DNA of 64,000 bases from Methylobacterium sp. B4 (lineage in GTDB: Bacteria; Pseudomonadota; Alphaproteobacteria; Rhizobiales; Beijerinckiaceae), in NCBI RefSeq assembly GCF_003201865.1, contig NZ_QJJJ01000004.1, positions 62,001 through 126,000 on the forward strand. Reading direction: 5' to 3'. Shown here piece after piece: positions 8,577 to 17,942 of the stretch. A model generated the notes under the pieces. It saw only the letters and a program-made list of their open reading frames with translations. It made no database searches and was not told the origin of the DNA. Position 1 is the stretch's first letter. Every line of letters begins with the position of its first letter. Made by a program: the position numbers and the translations under genes.

Positions 8577-9431
8577 CTACTTGTCGCCGAGCAGGCCGCT
8601 CACGGCCGCGTCCCAGCCCTCGCGGATCTGACGGCCGCCGGGAATCTTCACGCCGAGCAATTCCGGCTCGTCCGACGCCTCGCGTGCGGCGGGCGGGCTG
8701 GCGGCCGGAGCCTGAGCCGAGGCGGTCTGCGTCGGCTTCGCCTCGGGCGCGCGGGCGCGGGCCGGCGCCACGGTCTTGCGGGCAGCTTCGGCCTTGATGG
8801 CCTCGGACTTGATGGCTTCGGGCTTGCTCGCTTCGGCCTTCCCGCGCTCCGGCTTCGCCGCCTCGGTCCGGGCCGTCTCCGGCTTCGTCGCCGGCAGGGA
8901 GACGAATTTGGCGGGTTGCTCCGCCTTGGCGCGCACGGTCTCCGACCGGGTCGGCGGGAGTGGCACCGCAACCTTCGCCGGGGAGACGGAGGCCGTCGTC
9001 CGGGCGGCGGGCGGAACCGTCTGGACCGGCTCGATCGGCAGAGCCGCCGGGCCGGGCGGGACGGAGGCGGGTGCCGCCTGGACCGATGCCGCCTGGACCG
9101 GCGCAGGCGCCGCGATCGCTGCGGGCGGCGGCTCGGCCGCGGGCAGGCTCGCCCGGCGCAATTCCGGCGGCGGCTCGGCGGAAGCGGTGGCCAGGGCCGG
9201 GACGCCGTCCTTCAGGTCGGGCCATTGCGAGGCGACAGGGGCGACCGGCGCGCTCCGGACGGGCCGAGCCCGCGGATCGGCCAGATCGGAGAAGAACGAG
9301 AAGGCGCCCGCGGCGAAGGCGAGCACGGCGACGCCCCCGCCGCCGATGGCGGCGATGGTGCGCATCCGCGGTCGAGCGGAAGCCTTGCTCCCGCCTCGGC
9401 GGGCCTCTGACGGGTGGATTGCCACCGACAT
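8577..9431 (-). CDS. Single-pass membrane protein with Ala/Pro/Lys-rich periplasmic region
   Basis: No family recognised. Product of 284 residues: a short basic cytoplasmic N-terminus, one transmembrane helix (IAAIGGGGVAVLAFAAGAFS, about residues 26-45), then a long low-complexity region rich in Ala, Pro, Glu and Lys with near-repeats such as KPEAIKSEAIKAEAARK, and a more ordered C-terminus (LLGVKIPGGRQIREGWDAAV). The layout suits an envelope-spanning spacer protein. Start ATG at 9431 preceded by AGAGGC; the open frame upstream is not protein-like. Transcribed away from the kinase gene at 9918. Confidence 0.75.
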   Translation of the reverse strand: MSVAIHPSEARRGGSKASARPRMRTIAAIGGGGVAVLAFAAGAFSFFSDLADPRARPVRSAPVAPVASQWPDLKDGVPALATASAEPPPELRRASLPAAEPPPAAIAAPAPVQAASVQAAPASVPPGPAALPIEPVQTVPPAARTTASVSPAKVAVPLPPTRSETVRAKAEQPAKFVSLPATKPETARTEAAKPERGKAEASKPEAIKSEAIKAEAARKTVAPARARAPEAKPTQTASAQAPAASPPAAREASDEPELLGVKIPGGRQIREGWDAAVSGLLGDK

Positions 9432-9917
9432 GCGGTCGGCCTCTTGCACGTTGTACCCCTGCAACAACACGGCCTCGGCATTGCGGCGGCAAGATGTCCG
9501 ACGGTTACCCCACAGTGTTGGGCCGTCGGCTACGCTTGCGCATCTGTCTGAAAACCGGTCGCGACATCGCGTCGTTGATTCGCGGTATCCCGGTTCCAAG
9601 TGTCCCGCGGATCCAGATCAGACCAGCGATCTATAAGCCCCCGGCGTTTAACGGAGCGTTGAGGACGCAGCGGGCACGCCGCGACCCGGCCGGGCAATCA
9701 TAAGAAAACATCAATCATAAGAAAAACATCAGTGTGCCCTGCGACCCCGTGCTGCGGTGGCGGCATGGACTTTCGTCCGGGGATCGGTCACGGTGATCAT
9801 GTGCCGAATTCGTAGAAATCTGAGCGTTTTATCCGATGTCGGCTTGCCGAACAGTCCCGGATCGGGCCTGCCCGCGACGCCGCCGTCGGGCGGCGGCCTG
9901 ACCGATCGCGAGGGCCC
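9432..9917. other. Divergent intergenic region
   Basis: Nearly 490 bases separate the Ala/Pro-rich membrane gene from the sensor kinase gene. Apart from an A-rich tandem repeat at 9696-9730 and a local drop in GC around 9780-9840 (possible promoter DNA for the kinase) I see no gene or recognisable site. Confidence 0.5.
9696..9730. repeat. A-rich tandem direct repeat (2 x 17-18 bp)
   Basis: AATCATAAGAAAACATC at 9696-9712 is followed directly by AATCATAAGAAAAACATC at 9713-9730, differing only by one extra A. It stands out as AT-rich in a GC-rich intergenic region and could be a regulator-binding site or a slippage duplication. Confidence 0.75.
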
Positions 9918-11441
9918 GTGCCGAACCCCGCCGCGACGCATTCCGCGCTTTCCCCCACGATGACGCGACCCGCACACGGATCGGCGCCCGAGGAGGCGGC
10001 TGCCCCCGCGCGGCCGCCCGTGCCGTTCTGGGCCGGCTGGCCGACGCGCACCCGCCTGATCCTGGCGGTGCTCGCCATCGACATCGTCGCGGCTCTGGTC
10101 TCATGCGGCGTCATCGTGGTCACCGCGCGCAACGCCGTGCAGGTCGAGATGGCGGCGAGCCTCGCCACGGTCGAACCGCTGGTGGCCGACACGATCCGCT
10201 CCCTGCGCAGCCCCAGCCCCGACAGCGTGCTCCACACCCTGGACCTCCGCTTCCAGGCCCTGCGCCACGTGCGCGTGACCATCCTCGATGCCGAGGGACG
10301 GCGGATCGGCTTCGGCCCGTCGGAGAGCGGGCGGGAGGCGCGGCGGGCCCCGCGCTGGTTCGTCCGCCTGATCGCCCCCGAGCCGCACCAGCACGACCTG
10401 CCGATCATGGTCCGGGGCGAGCGGATCGGGACCGCGGCGATCACGACCCAGCCGCTCGACGAGATCGAGGAGGTCTGGGGCTATGCCCGCTCCCTGGCTC
10501 TCGCGAGCCTGATCCTCAACCTCGCGGTCCTGGCCGCGCTTTTCCTGGCGCTCGGGCGCATCCTGCGGCCTCTGGAAAGCCTCGCCGACGGGCTGACCCG
10601 GCTGGAGCGCCACGACTATACCGCCCATCTCGACCCGCCGGCCTCCCGCGAACTGGCGGTGATCGCCGAGCGCTTCAACCGCGTGGCCGGCGCGCTCTCC
10701 GAGGCCCGAGCCGCCAAGAGCCGGCTCAACCGGCAGCTGCTCACCGCCCAGGACGACGAGCGCGCCCGCATCGCCCTCGAACTTCACGACGAGTTCGGCC
10801 CCTGCCTGTTCGCGCTGGAGGCCAACGCGGCTTCCGTCTCGCGGCTCGCCGCCAGTTCCGGCCCGGTCGACCGCGACCGTCTCGCCGCGCGGGCCGGCGA
10901 CATCGGCGGCATCGTCGGCCAGCTCCAGGGCCTCAACCGCGACCTGTTGAACCGCCTGCGCCCCCACGCCCTGGGCGAGGTCCCGCTCCGGGATTGCCTC
11001 GCCCTGCTCCTGCGCGATTTCGGCCGGCGCCACCCCGACACCGCCTTCGAAGGACATTTCGAGGAGCTCGCCCGCGGCTACGGCGACATCGTCGATCTCA
11101 CCGTGTTCCGCTGCATCCAAGAGAGCAGCACCAACGCCGTGCGTCACGGCGCGGCTCGGCACGTGCGGGTCGAGGCGGTCGAGGAAGACGGCGCGGCCGG
11201 GACGCTCCTGCGGGTGAGCATCCGCGACGACGGCAAGGGCATCACCCCCGGCCACCGGATCGGCCTCGGCCTGTCCGGGATGCGCGAGCGCGTCGAGGCC
11301 CTGGGCGGTCAGTTCAACCTGGAGAAGGGCTCTCTTGACAACGCTCCGTCGGGAACCGTTGTCCGGATCAGCATACCGATCGATCCCGAGCGCGACGAGG
11401 ACGAGGCTTCGGCCCCGCCGCCCGCGCCGCAACTCAAGTGA
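9918..11441 (+). CDS. NarL/UhpB-type sensor histidine kinase
   Basis: Membrane sensor kinase of 507 residues. A transmembrane helix near residues 48-70, a periplasmic sensor region of about 120 residues, a second helix (LILNLAVLAALFLAL) and a HAMP segment are followed by the HisKA_3 dimerisation helix with the phospho-acceptor His in ELHDEFGP. The ATPase domain has the N-box (QESSTNAVRHG) and G-boxes (DDGKGI, GLGLSGMRER). The GTG at 9918 gives the longest protein; the ATG at 9960 is an alternative. The cognate regulator starts 10 bases after its stop. The signal is unknown. Confidence 0.92.
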   Translation: MPNPAATHSALSPTMTRPAHGSAPEEAAAPARPPVPFWAGWPTRTRLILAVLAIDIVAALVSCGVIVVTARNAVQVEMAASLATVEPLVADTIRSLRSPSPDSVLHTLDLRFQALRHVRVTILDAEGRRIGFGPSESGREARRAPRWFVRLIAPEPHQHDLPIMVRGERIGTAAITTQPLDEIEEVWGYARSLALASLILNLAVLAALFLALGRILRPLESLADGLTRLERHDYTAHLDPPASRELAVIAERFNRVAGALSEARAAKSRLNRQLLTAQDDERARIALELHDEFGPCLFALEANAASVSRLAASSGPVDRDRLAARAGDIGGIVGQLQGLNRDLLNRLRPHALGEVPLRDCLALLLRDFGRRHPDTAFEGHFEELARGYGDIVDLTVFRCIQESSTNAVRHGAARHVRVEAVEEDGAAGTLLRVSIRDDGKGITPGHRIGLGLSGMRERVEALGGQFNLEKGSLDNAPSGTVVRISIPIDPERDEDEASAPPPAPQLK

Positions 11442-11451
11442 TGCGTGTACG

Positions 11452-12141
11452 ATGAACGCGCCGATCAGCAATCCCATGTCCCGAGCCGCCGCGAGCAAGG
11501 GGGCCGCCGGCCCCGTCCTGGTCATCGACGACCACCCCATCGTCCTGCAGGGCTGCCGCCGCGTGCTGGAGGATGCCGGGATCGAGACCGTGGTGGAGGC
11601 GACCGGCGTCGTTTCCGGCTACCGCGCCTTCCACCGCCTGCGCCCGCCGGTCGTGATCTGCGACCTCACCTTCCAGGGCAGCGGCCTCGCGGGCCTCGCC
11701 CTGATCCGGCGCATGCGCGGGATCGAGCCCGAGACGCGCGTGCTCGTCTTCTCGATGCACAACGATCCCGTCATCGTCTCGCGGGCGCTGGAGGCCGGGG
11801 CTTTGGGCTACGTGCTCAAGGACCATGCCTCGAACGAGCTGTTCCAGGCCTTCGAGCGGGTGCGTGCGGGCGAGGTCTTCCTCGACCGGCGGCTTGCCAC
11901 CGAGGTCGCGATGCTGCGCGCCGACCCGCGCCGCACGCCGGAGACGCAGCTCACGCCCCGCGAGCAGCAGATCCTCGCCCGCCTCGCCCAGGGCAAGTCC
12001 TACGGCGCCATCGCTGCCGACCTCTCGGTGAGCTACAAGACCGTGACCAACGCCTGCTCGCAGATGCGCCAGAAGCTCAGGGTGCGCACGCTGGCCGAGC
12101 TGATCCACGTGGCGGTGACGCAGGCGCAGCGGCAGGGCTGA
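11452..12141 (+). CDS. LuxR/NarL-family response regulator
   Basis: Product of 229 residues. The receiver has the acidic pair in VIDDHPIV, the phospho-acceptor Asp in VVICDLTF, Ser in VLVFSMH and Lys in GYVLKDHA. The C-terminal LuxR-type helix-turn-helix begins at LTPREQQILARLAQGKSYG. Start ATG at 11452, just after the kinase gene ends, making a standard two-component operon. Phosphorylation by the preceding kinase is inferred from position. The DNA targets are unknown; the downstream tenA-like gene starts 28 bases later and may belong to the same transcript. Confidence 0.93.
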   Translation: MNAPISNPMSRAAASKGAAGPVLVIDDHPIVLQGCRRVLEDAGIETVVEATGVVSGYRAFHRLRPPVVICDLTFQGSGLAGLALIRRMRGIEPETRVLVFSMHNDPVIVSRALEAGALGYVLKDHASNELFQAFERVRAGEVFLDRRLATEVAMLRADPRRTPETQLTPREQQILARLAQGKSYGAIAADLSVSYKTVTNACSQMRQKLRVRTLAELIHVAVTQAQRQG

Positions 12142-12169
12142 TTTCCCCTCAAACGACGGAGCGCTGTTC

Positions 12170-12853
12170 TTGGCCGATTTCCCCTCCGCCGGGCGCTTCT
12201 CTCGGGAGGCGTGGGCCCGCAACCTCGCGGCCTACGAGACGATCCGCACGATGCCCTTCAACGCGGAGCTCGCCGCGGGCACGCTCAGCCACGAGCGCTT
12301 CCGCCGCTACATCGTGCAGGACGCGCATTACCTCATCGGCTTCGGCCGGGCGCTCGCTCTCGCGGCGGCCAAGGCGCCCCATCCCGACCGGATCGTCCAG
12401 TTCGCCCGCGGCGCCGAGACCGCGATCGTAGTCGAGCGGGCGCTGCATGGCGGCTTCCTGCGCGACTTCGGCATCGATGCCGAGACCTTCGCGGCCACGC
12501 CGCTCTCGCCGGCCTGCGATCACTACGTCGCGTGGTTGATGGCGAGCGCCTACGCCGAGCCCTACGAAGTCGTGCTCGGCGCGCTCCTGCCCTGCTTCTG
12601 GATCTATGCCGAGGTCGGCCGCGACATTTTTTCCCGTGCGCGGCCGGACAACCCCTACCGCGCCTGGATCGACACCTATGCCGGCGAGGAGTTCGGCGCG
12701 GCGGTGGCGGCGATGATCGCGGCCACCGACGAGGCGGCGGATTCGGCTTCCCCCGCCCTGCTTGGGCGCATGCACGCCGCCTACGCCCACGCCACCCGCC
12801 TCGAATACGGCTTCTGGGACGGCGCCTACCGGGATCTGGCCTGGCCGATCTGA
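12170..12853 (+). CDS. tenA: TenA/THI-4 family protein (aminopyrimidine aminohydrolase-like)
   Basis: Helical TenA fold, 227 residues. TenA proteins salvage the pyrimidine moiety of damaged thiamine. Residues matching the active site are visible: Cys in LLPCFWIYAEVG, a Glu in ATRLEYGFWDGAY, and the IVQDAHYL helix near the N-terminus. Start is a TTG at 12170, the only reasonable one given the position of the first helix. No TPP riboswitch is visible upstream; the gene instead follows the response regulator by 28 bases. thiD and thiE lie elsewhere in the window. Confidence 0.88.
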   Translation: MADFPSAGRFSREAWARNLAAYETIRTMPFNAELAAGTLSHERFRRYIVQDAHYLIGFGRALALAAAKAPHPDRIVQFARGAETAIVVERALHGGFLRDFGIDAETFAATPLSPACDHYVAWLMASAYAEPYEVVLGALLPCFWIYAEVGRDIFSRARPDNPYRAWIDTYAGEEFGAAVAAMIAATDEAADSASPALLGRMHAAYAHATRLEYGFWDGAYRDLAWPI

Positions 12854-13012
12854 CATTCCGGGCGACGCGCGTGACAGCTTGGCCGCGTCCTTGCACGGCG
12901 ATGTTGCGATAGGCCGTTGCACCTGCGACGGTGAGGCGATTGAACGAGAACGAGCGAACAATCCAGTCGCCCTGTGAAGGGCGCAAGCTCGATAGAGGGG
13001 GGTGGGGCGGAT

Positions 13013-14503
13013 ATGGCGTCAGGCTTGGCGAGTGACCTCTTCCGGATCAAGACGCTCGAACGGCTCAACGCCGACGCCGAGTCCGGCGAGAACAAGCTGG
13101 AACGCCATCTCGGCCCCTGGAGCCTGATCGGCCTCGGCATCGGCGCGGTGATCGGGGCCGGCCTGTTCTCGCTGACCGGCATCGCCGCGGCGGAGCATGC
13201 GGGCCCGGCGGTGACGCTCTCCTTCGCCATCGCGGCGATCGGCTGCGCGCTCGCGGGCATGTGCTACAGCGAGCTCGCCGGCATGATCCCGGTCGCGGGT
13301 TCGGCCTACACCTACACCTACGCCACGATGGGCGAGTTCATCGCCTGGATCATCGGCTGGGATCTGGTGCTGGAATACGCCGTCGGCGCGGCCACCGTCT
13401 CGGTCAGCTGGTCGCGCTACGTCACGCGCTTCATGCGGGACACCCTGGGCATCAATCTGCCGGGATCGCTCGTCCACTCGCCCTTCGAGACCTACCAGCT
13501 CGCCGACGGCACGATGGCGCACGGCCTCGTCAACGTGCCGGCGATCCTGATCGTCGTGGCGGCCTCCAGCCTGCTCATCGTCGGCATTCGGGAATCGGCC
13601 CGGGTCAACGGCGCGGTTGTGATCCTCAAGCTCGCCGTCGTGGCCACCGTGATCGGTGTCGGCCTGTTCTACGTGAAGGCGCAGAACTACGACCCCTTCC
13701 TGCCGGCTAACACCGGCACCTTCGGCGAGTACGGCTGGAGCGGCGTGATGCGGGCGGCCGGCGTGGTGTTCTTCGCCTATGTCGGCTTCGACGCGGTCTC
13801 GACCGCGGCGCAGGAGGCCAAGAACCCCCAGCGCAACATGATGATCGGCATTCTCGGCTCGCTGGCGATCTGCACGGTGCTCTACATCGCGTTCGCGGGC
13901 GTGCTGACCGGCCTCGTCCACTACGACGCCATGCGCGGCGATGCCGCCCCCGTGAACACAGCGATCGCCGCCACACCCTTCCCGTGGCTGAAGAGCCTCG
14001 TCACCTTCGGCGTGATCTGCGGCTTCTCGACCGTGATCCTCGTGCTGCTGCTCGGCCAGAGCCGGGTGTTCTACTCCATGTCGAAGGACCGCCTGCTGCC
14101 GGCCTTCTTCTCGGCGATCCACCCGAAGTGGAAGACGCCCTACCGCTCGAACCTGTTCTTCATGGTGTTCACGAGCGCGCTCGGCGGCTTCCTGCCGATC
14201 TCCCAGCTCGGCCACATGACCAGCATCGGCACGCTGCTCGCCTTCATCCTCGTCTGCGCGGGCGTGGTCATCCTGCGCCGCACCCAGCCCGACGCGCCGC
14301 GCGCCTACCGCACGCCGCTGGTGCCCTTCGTGCCGATCCTCGGCGCCCTGTTCTGCCTCGGAATGATGCTTTCGCTCGACGGAGACACCTGGCTGCGTCT
14401 CATCATCTGGCTGGCGATCGGCCTCGTGATCTACTTCGCCTGGAGCCGCAAGCACAGCCGCGTCGGCCGCGAGGAGGGCGCGGGCGCGACGACGGCTTTG
14501 TGA
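13013..14503 (+). CDS. APC-superfamily amino acid permease (CAT type)
   Basis: Inner-membrane transporter of 496 residues with about 12 hydrophobic helices. The family marker GIGAVIGAGLFSLTG lies in TM1, followed by SELAGMIPVAGSAYTY in TM3 and, near the C-terminus, RAYRTPLVPFVPILG, as in cationic amino acid transporters of the YfnA/CAT group. The substrate is probably an amino acid; which one is not evident. Start ATG at 13013 with a G-rich Shine-Dalgarno region; a GTG at 12974 would add 13 residues unlike the family. Confidence 0.92.
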   Translation: MASGLASDLFRIKTLERLNADAESGENKLERHLGPWSLIGLGIGAVIGAGLFSLTGIAAAEHAGPAVTLSFAIAAIGCALAGMCYSELAGMIPVAGSAYTYTYATMGEFIAWIIGWDLVLEYAVGAATVSVSWSRYVTRFMRDTLGINLPGSLVHSPFETYQLADGTMAHGLVNVPAILIVVAASSLLIVGIRESARVNGAVVILKLAVVATVIGVGLFYVKAQNYDPFLPANTGTFGEYGWSGVMRAAGVVFFAYVGFDAVSTAAQEAKNPQRNMMIGILGSLAICTVLYIAFAGVLTGLVHYDAMRGDAAPVNTAIAATPFPWLKSLVTFGVICGFSTVILVLLLGQSRVFYSMSKDRLLPAFFSAIHPKWKTPYRSNLFFMVFTSALGGFLPISQLGHMTSIGTLLAFILVCAGVVILRRTQPDAPRAYRTPLVPFVPILGALFCLGMMLSLDGDTWLRLIIWLAIGLVIYFAWSRKHSRVGREEGAGATTAL

Positions 14504-14569
14504 GGTGACGATGGCGGCTGCCCGCTCCACCGCGGGTGGCCGCCTCATCGGCTATCTGAGAGAAGCGCG

Positions 14570-14611
14570 GACCTCCCGGATTCGCTTCGGTTCCGCCTTG
14601 CGATGACGGGA
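14570..14611. repeat. Half copy of the REP-like element (copy D)
   Basis: The sequence cccggattcgcttcggttcc, continuing gccttgcgatgacggg, matches one arm of the element at 8299-8470. The opposite arm is absent or degraded. It lies in the 197-base gap between the convergent permease and MBL genes. Confidence 0.6.
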
Positions 14612-14700
14612 GGACCGCTCGCACCGTGGTTGCGAGCCGTCGGGCGATGCGGAGCGGGGACGGGAGCCGGTCGCGCGCTGCCGCTCCTCTCGAGGCGCCC

Positions 14701-15606
14701 TCAGGCCCGACGGGCGAGGGCCAGCACCGGCGGCTCGGCGAGGGGGACGATCGGGCGGCCCACCTCGATCGACTGGCGCTCGCGGGCGATGAAGGCGGTC
14801 GGCATCTCGGCCTGCATCTCCGCCTCGACCTTGCGCAGCTGCGCGTCCGAATGGGCGGGGTGCAGGTGGATGATGGCGAGCGCCTTGGCACCCGCGCCCT
14901 TGGCCAGTTCCACGCCCTTCTGCCAGGTCGAGTGGCCCCAGCCCTTGCAGCAGGGATACTCGCCTTCGGTGAACATGCCGTCGTAGACGAGCAGGTCGGC
15001 GCCCTCGACGAAGCGGCACAGCTCCGGGTCGGGCCAGTTCGCGCCGTGCTCGATGTCGCTGATGATGCAGAGCCGTTTGCCGGCATGGTCGAAGCGGTAG
15101 CCGGTCGAGCCCTGGGGATGGTCGAGCAGGATGGTGTCGACCCGGCTCCCGTCGGCGAAGGTCAGCGGCTCGCCGGCGCGGAAGCCGTGATGCTTGAAGG
15201 TGCAGGGCAGGACGTCGAGGGTCACGGGGAAGAGCGGCGGCGAGAACAGGCGGTCGAGGGCGCCCTCGGCGCTCGCCCCGTCCAAGTTGCCGCAATAGGT
15301 GTGGATCGTGCGCGCGCAATCCATCACCACGGGCTTGAAGAACGGCAGGCCCGCCGTGTGGTCGAGATGCAGGTGGCTGAACAGCAGGTCGATGTCCTGC
15401 GGAAGGCTGTCGCGGCAGCCGCGCCCGAGGGCGCCGAGGCCCGAGCCCGCATCGATCACGAAGAGGCGATCCCCGCAACGGATCTCCAGGCACGGCGTAT
15501 TCCCGCCGAACTCGGCCGTCTCCGGGCCGCTGACCGGCGTCGAGCCGCGGACGCCCCAAAAACGAAGGACGAGGGAGTCGTCCTTGGCTGGATGTGGCAG
15601 GGTCAT
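14701..15606 (-). CDS. MBL-fold metallohydrolase
   Basis: Product of 301 residues with the metallo-beta-lactamase fold: RFWGVRGSTPVSG at the N-terminus, the metal motif SHLHLDHTAGLPFF, then DHPQGSTGYRF and the ligand Asp in CIISDIEHG, and a late histidine in IIHLHPAHSD. The start RFWGVRGSTP resembles the group containing cyclic-nucleotide phosphodiesterase-like and PhnP-like hydrolases. The substrate is unknown. Start ATG at 15606; the frame is open upstream but low-complexity. Confidence 0.9.
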   Translation of the reverse strand: MTLPHPAKDDSLVLRFWGVRGSTPVSGPETAEFGGNTPCLEIRCGDRLFVIDAGSGLGALGRGCRDSLPQDIDLLFSHLHLDHTAGLPFFKPVVMDCARTIHTYCGNLDGASAEGALDRLFSPPLFPVTLDVLPCTFKHHGFRAGEPLTFADGSRVDTILLDHPQGSTGYRFDHAGKRLCIISDIEHGANWPDPELCRFVEGADLLVYDGMFTEGEYPCCKGWGHSTWQKGVELAKGAGAKALAIIHLHPAHSDAQLRKVEAEMQAEMPTAFIARERQSIEVGRPIVPLAEPPVLALARRA

Positions 15607-15784
15607 GGATCGGCACCAATGCCCGGCCTCACGCCGGGCGTTCTCGGGTGGCAGCGGCGCCGCCGCGCGCATGTGCGGCGGTCCTTCGGCCCCTCATCGG
15701 GCACGGAGTGTACCGCGTTGAGATGGGGGCCCGCCATTCGGGTGCGTGTGCGTGCCCGCACACGCCGTTTCGAACGACTCTCGA

Positions 15785-17002
15785 TCAGCGCTGCGCCACC
15801 CGCTCGACCGGAGCCGGCGCGCCGGTGACGTCCGGCGGAGGCAGCGGTCCCTCGATCGCGGCCCGGACGAGGTTCGGCCAGGTCTGTGCGTAGCGCCGGA
15901 CCGGCTCTGCCATGCGGGGCGCGCCGGCGTAGGGCGGCACGAAGTCGGCGGTGCGGACGGCGAGCGAGGGGCTGTCCGTCCCGATCCAGACGGCCCAGAC
16001 CGCCTCCGGCACGGGCGGCGGGGGCGGAGCCTTGCGCCGGGCCGGAATCAGGACGACCTCCTGGCCGGCATAGGCCAGCGCCTCGGGCCGGCTGATCTCG
16101 CCGACGGGGACGCCCTGGCCGATCCGCGCCGCCCAGAAGGCGTGCTGGCCGCCATCCGAGTAGGTGGTGCGCACGGCGGCCGCGCCCTCGTCCACGAGGG
16201 CGGCGATGCGCTGTGTTTCGTCCCGGTGCAGCGAGGCGAAGGCCGCTTCCTTGGCCGGATCGGCTGACGGCGCGAACACGTAGCGCCCGCCCGCGACGTT
16301 TACCGTCGGCTCCTCGCCCGTTGCCTCGAAGCGGTCCGAACCTTCCTTGAGCTGGCGCCAGAACGGCATGTTCGGGTCGGTGCGGTGCCGGGCGAGGTTC
16401 GCGGCGGTCATCCGGAAGGGAAAGGACTGGAACTGGAATGCCCCTTGTCCGCCGGCAAAGGCCTCGCGGGCGATGGCGAAGAGTTCGCCCGCCACGGCAT
16501 CCGTCATGGCAAAGCACCCCATGGAAGAGCAAACGCCGTGCACCATCACCGCCGAGCCGGTCGAGCCGTGCGCCCGGTCGTAGGTGTTGGGGTAGCCGAT
16601 GTCGAAGGAGAGGTAGTAGCGCGAGTTCGGGTTCATCTGGCTCTTGGCCACGGTGTAGAACCCTTCCGGCGTCTGCCGGTCACCGGTCTTGGTCTTCGGG
16701 CCGAGTTGCCCCGACCAGCGGCAGATCGGGTAGGTCTTGATCGGCACGTAGCGCCCGGCGGCGTTGCGCTTCCAGAGCTCGATCTCCGATTCCTTCTTGT
16801 AGGCCCGCAATACGATCGGCGAGGCGGCGTTCGTGCCGCGCGCGGCCATCAGCGCCAGGGTCGCGGCGGGGATCGGCGCCCGCGCCTTGTCGGCCCGCGC
16901 GGCCGGAGCGAGGCCCGCGAGGAGGAGCAGGCCGAGGAGGACGAGCGGCAGGACGCGGAGCGGAGGCCCATTGGGAACGGGACAAGCGGAGGAAGGGAGC
17001 AT
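15785..17002 (-). CDS. L,D-transpeptidase (YkuD family), exported
   Basis: Periplasmic cell-wall enzyme of 405 residues. After a signal peptide (VLPLVLLGLLLLAGLAPAARA) the YkuD domain spans about residues 65-190, with the catalytic motif MVHGVCSSMGCFAMTD holding the active-site Cys and a preceding His. These enzymes form 3-3 crosslinks or attach proteins to peptidoglycan, processes prominent in polar-growing Rhizobiales. The C-terminal ~200 residues have no clear domain and are Pro-rich near KAPPPPPVPEAVW. Start ATG at 17002 is preceded by a GC-rich spacer. Confidence 0.9.
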   Translation of the reverse strand: MLPSSACPVPNGPPLRVLPLVLLGLLLLAGLAPAARADKARAPIPAATLALMAARGTNAASPIVLRAYKKESEIELWKRNAAGRYVPIKTYPICRWSGQLGPKTKTGDRQTPEGFYTVAKSQMNPNSRYYLSFDIGYPNTYDRAHGSTGSAVMVHGVCSSMGCFAMTDAVAGELFAIAREAFAGGQGAFQFQSFPFRMTAANLARHRTDPNMPFWRQLKEGSDRFEATGEEPTVNVAGGRYVFAPSADPAKEAAFASLHRDETQRIAALVDEGAAAVRTTYSDGGQHAFWAARIGQGVPVGEISRPEALAYAGQEVVLIPARRKAPPPPPVPEAVWAVWIGTDSPSLAVRTADFVPPYAGAPRMAEPVRRYAQTWPNLVRAAIEGPLPPPDVTGAPAPVERVAQR

Positions 17003-17144
17003 GCATCGTCCCGGTGAGGCCGACGCGCGGCCGGCGACGCCTGCAGGCATCGGCGTGGAGCAGTGTCCGAGCAATAGGGCCGTTTTACGAAAGCGCCGAG
17101 ACCGGATGGGCTCCCGCTCGCCCGTTATCCTCCCCCCGGCCGTG

Positions 17145-17942
17145 TCAGGCGGCCTTCTCCTTGCGCCGCCGGCCCGGCCGCGCGAAGACCTTCTTCCTCG
17201 GGGGTCGAGCCTCTTCCGGTTCCTGGTTCCGGCCGAGGCCGATCGACTTCGCGAGCGCCGCGCGCTCGGCCGAGTAGTTGGCGGCGACCGTCGGGTAGTC
17301 GGCCGGCAGCCCGTAGCGCCGGCGATACCCCTCGATGTCGAGGCCGTGTGCCGCCAAGTGCCGCTTCAGCGTCTTGTAGGGGCGGCCATCGATGAAGGAG
17401 ATCAGCGCGTCCGGGGTGATCGACCGGCGAATCTGCGAGGGCGTCGCCCTTTCTCTCAGATCCTCGGCTTCGGGATCGGGTAACGCCGACAGGTCGGACA
17501 GAGCCGAGTGCACCCGAAGGATGAGGGCCGGCAGATCGACGGACGGCAGCGGATGGCTGGAGACATAGGACGAGACGACGTCGACCGTGAGCCCCTGCAG
17601 CGACGTGCCGTGGCCATGCTCGACCGGCGCCGAACCGTGGGCACGATGGTGGTGCAACGCCTCGTGCCCGGCATGGCCCCTGCCCTGGCCGCCCGGGAAG
17701 CGCCAAGCCCGGCGCCGCGACCGCTCTGACGGCTCCGGCGCCCGCTCGACGGGCTCGTCTGCCTTGTCACTCGGCCGAAGCCAATTCAGCCGCGGACGTG
17801 CCCGCTCCTCCTCCGTGAAGCGGTCTTCGGGTCGCAGGAACTCGTCCGAGACGTCCCGCATCTTGCCGGTCAGGTGGCCGGGAAATGCCTCAAGCGTGCT
17901 CAACTTCGCCGCCTCCTGCCGTGTTCGAACGCGCGTCATCAT
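17145..17942 (-). CDS. MucR/Ros-family regulator with an unusual N-terminal extension
   Basis: Product up to 265 residues. From about residue 120 it matches MucR/Ros regulators (VDVVSSYVSSHPLPSVDLPA, then SITPDALISFIDG, YKTLKRHLAAHGLD and YRRRYGLPADYPTVA). In classical Ros the two zinc cysteines sit where this protein has Ser and Asp in SFIDG; the histidines remain. The first ~115 residues have no MucR counterpart, are charged and His/Gly-rich (RGHAGHEALHHHRAHG), yet keep the GC-rich third positions of coding DNA. The start (ATG 17942 or 17939) overlaps the end of the GNAT-like gene by about 50 bases. Chromosomal gene regulator by family; targets unknown. Confidence 0.78.
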   Translation of the reverse strand: MMTRVRTRQEAAKLSTLEAFPGHLTGKMRDVSDEFLRPEDRFTEEERARPRLNWLRPSDKADEPVERAPEPSERSRRRAWRFPGGQGRGHAGHEALHHHRAHGSAPVEHGHGTSLQGLTVDVVSSYVSSHPLPSVDLPALILRVHSALSDLSALPDPEAEDLRERATPSQIRRSITPDALISFIDGRPYKTLKRHLAAHGLDIEGYRRRYGLPADYPTVAANYSAERAALAKSIGLGRNQEPEEARPPRKKVFARPGRRRKEKAA

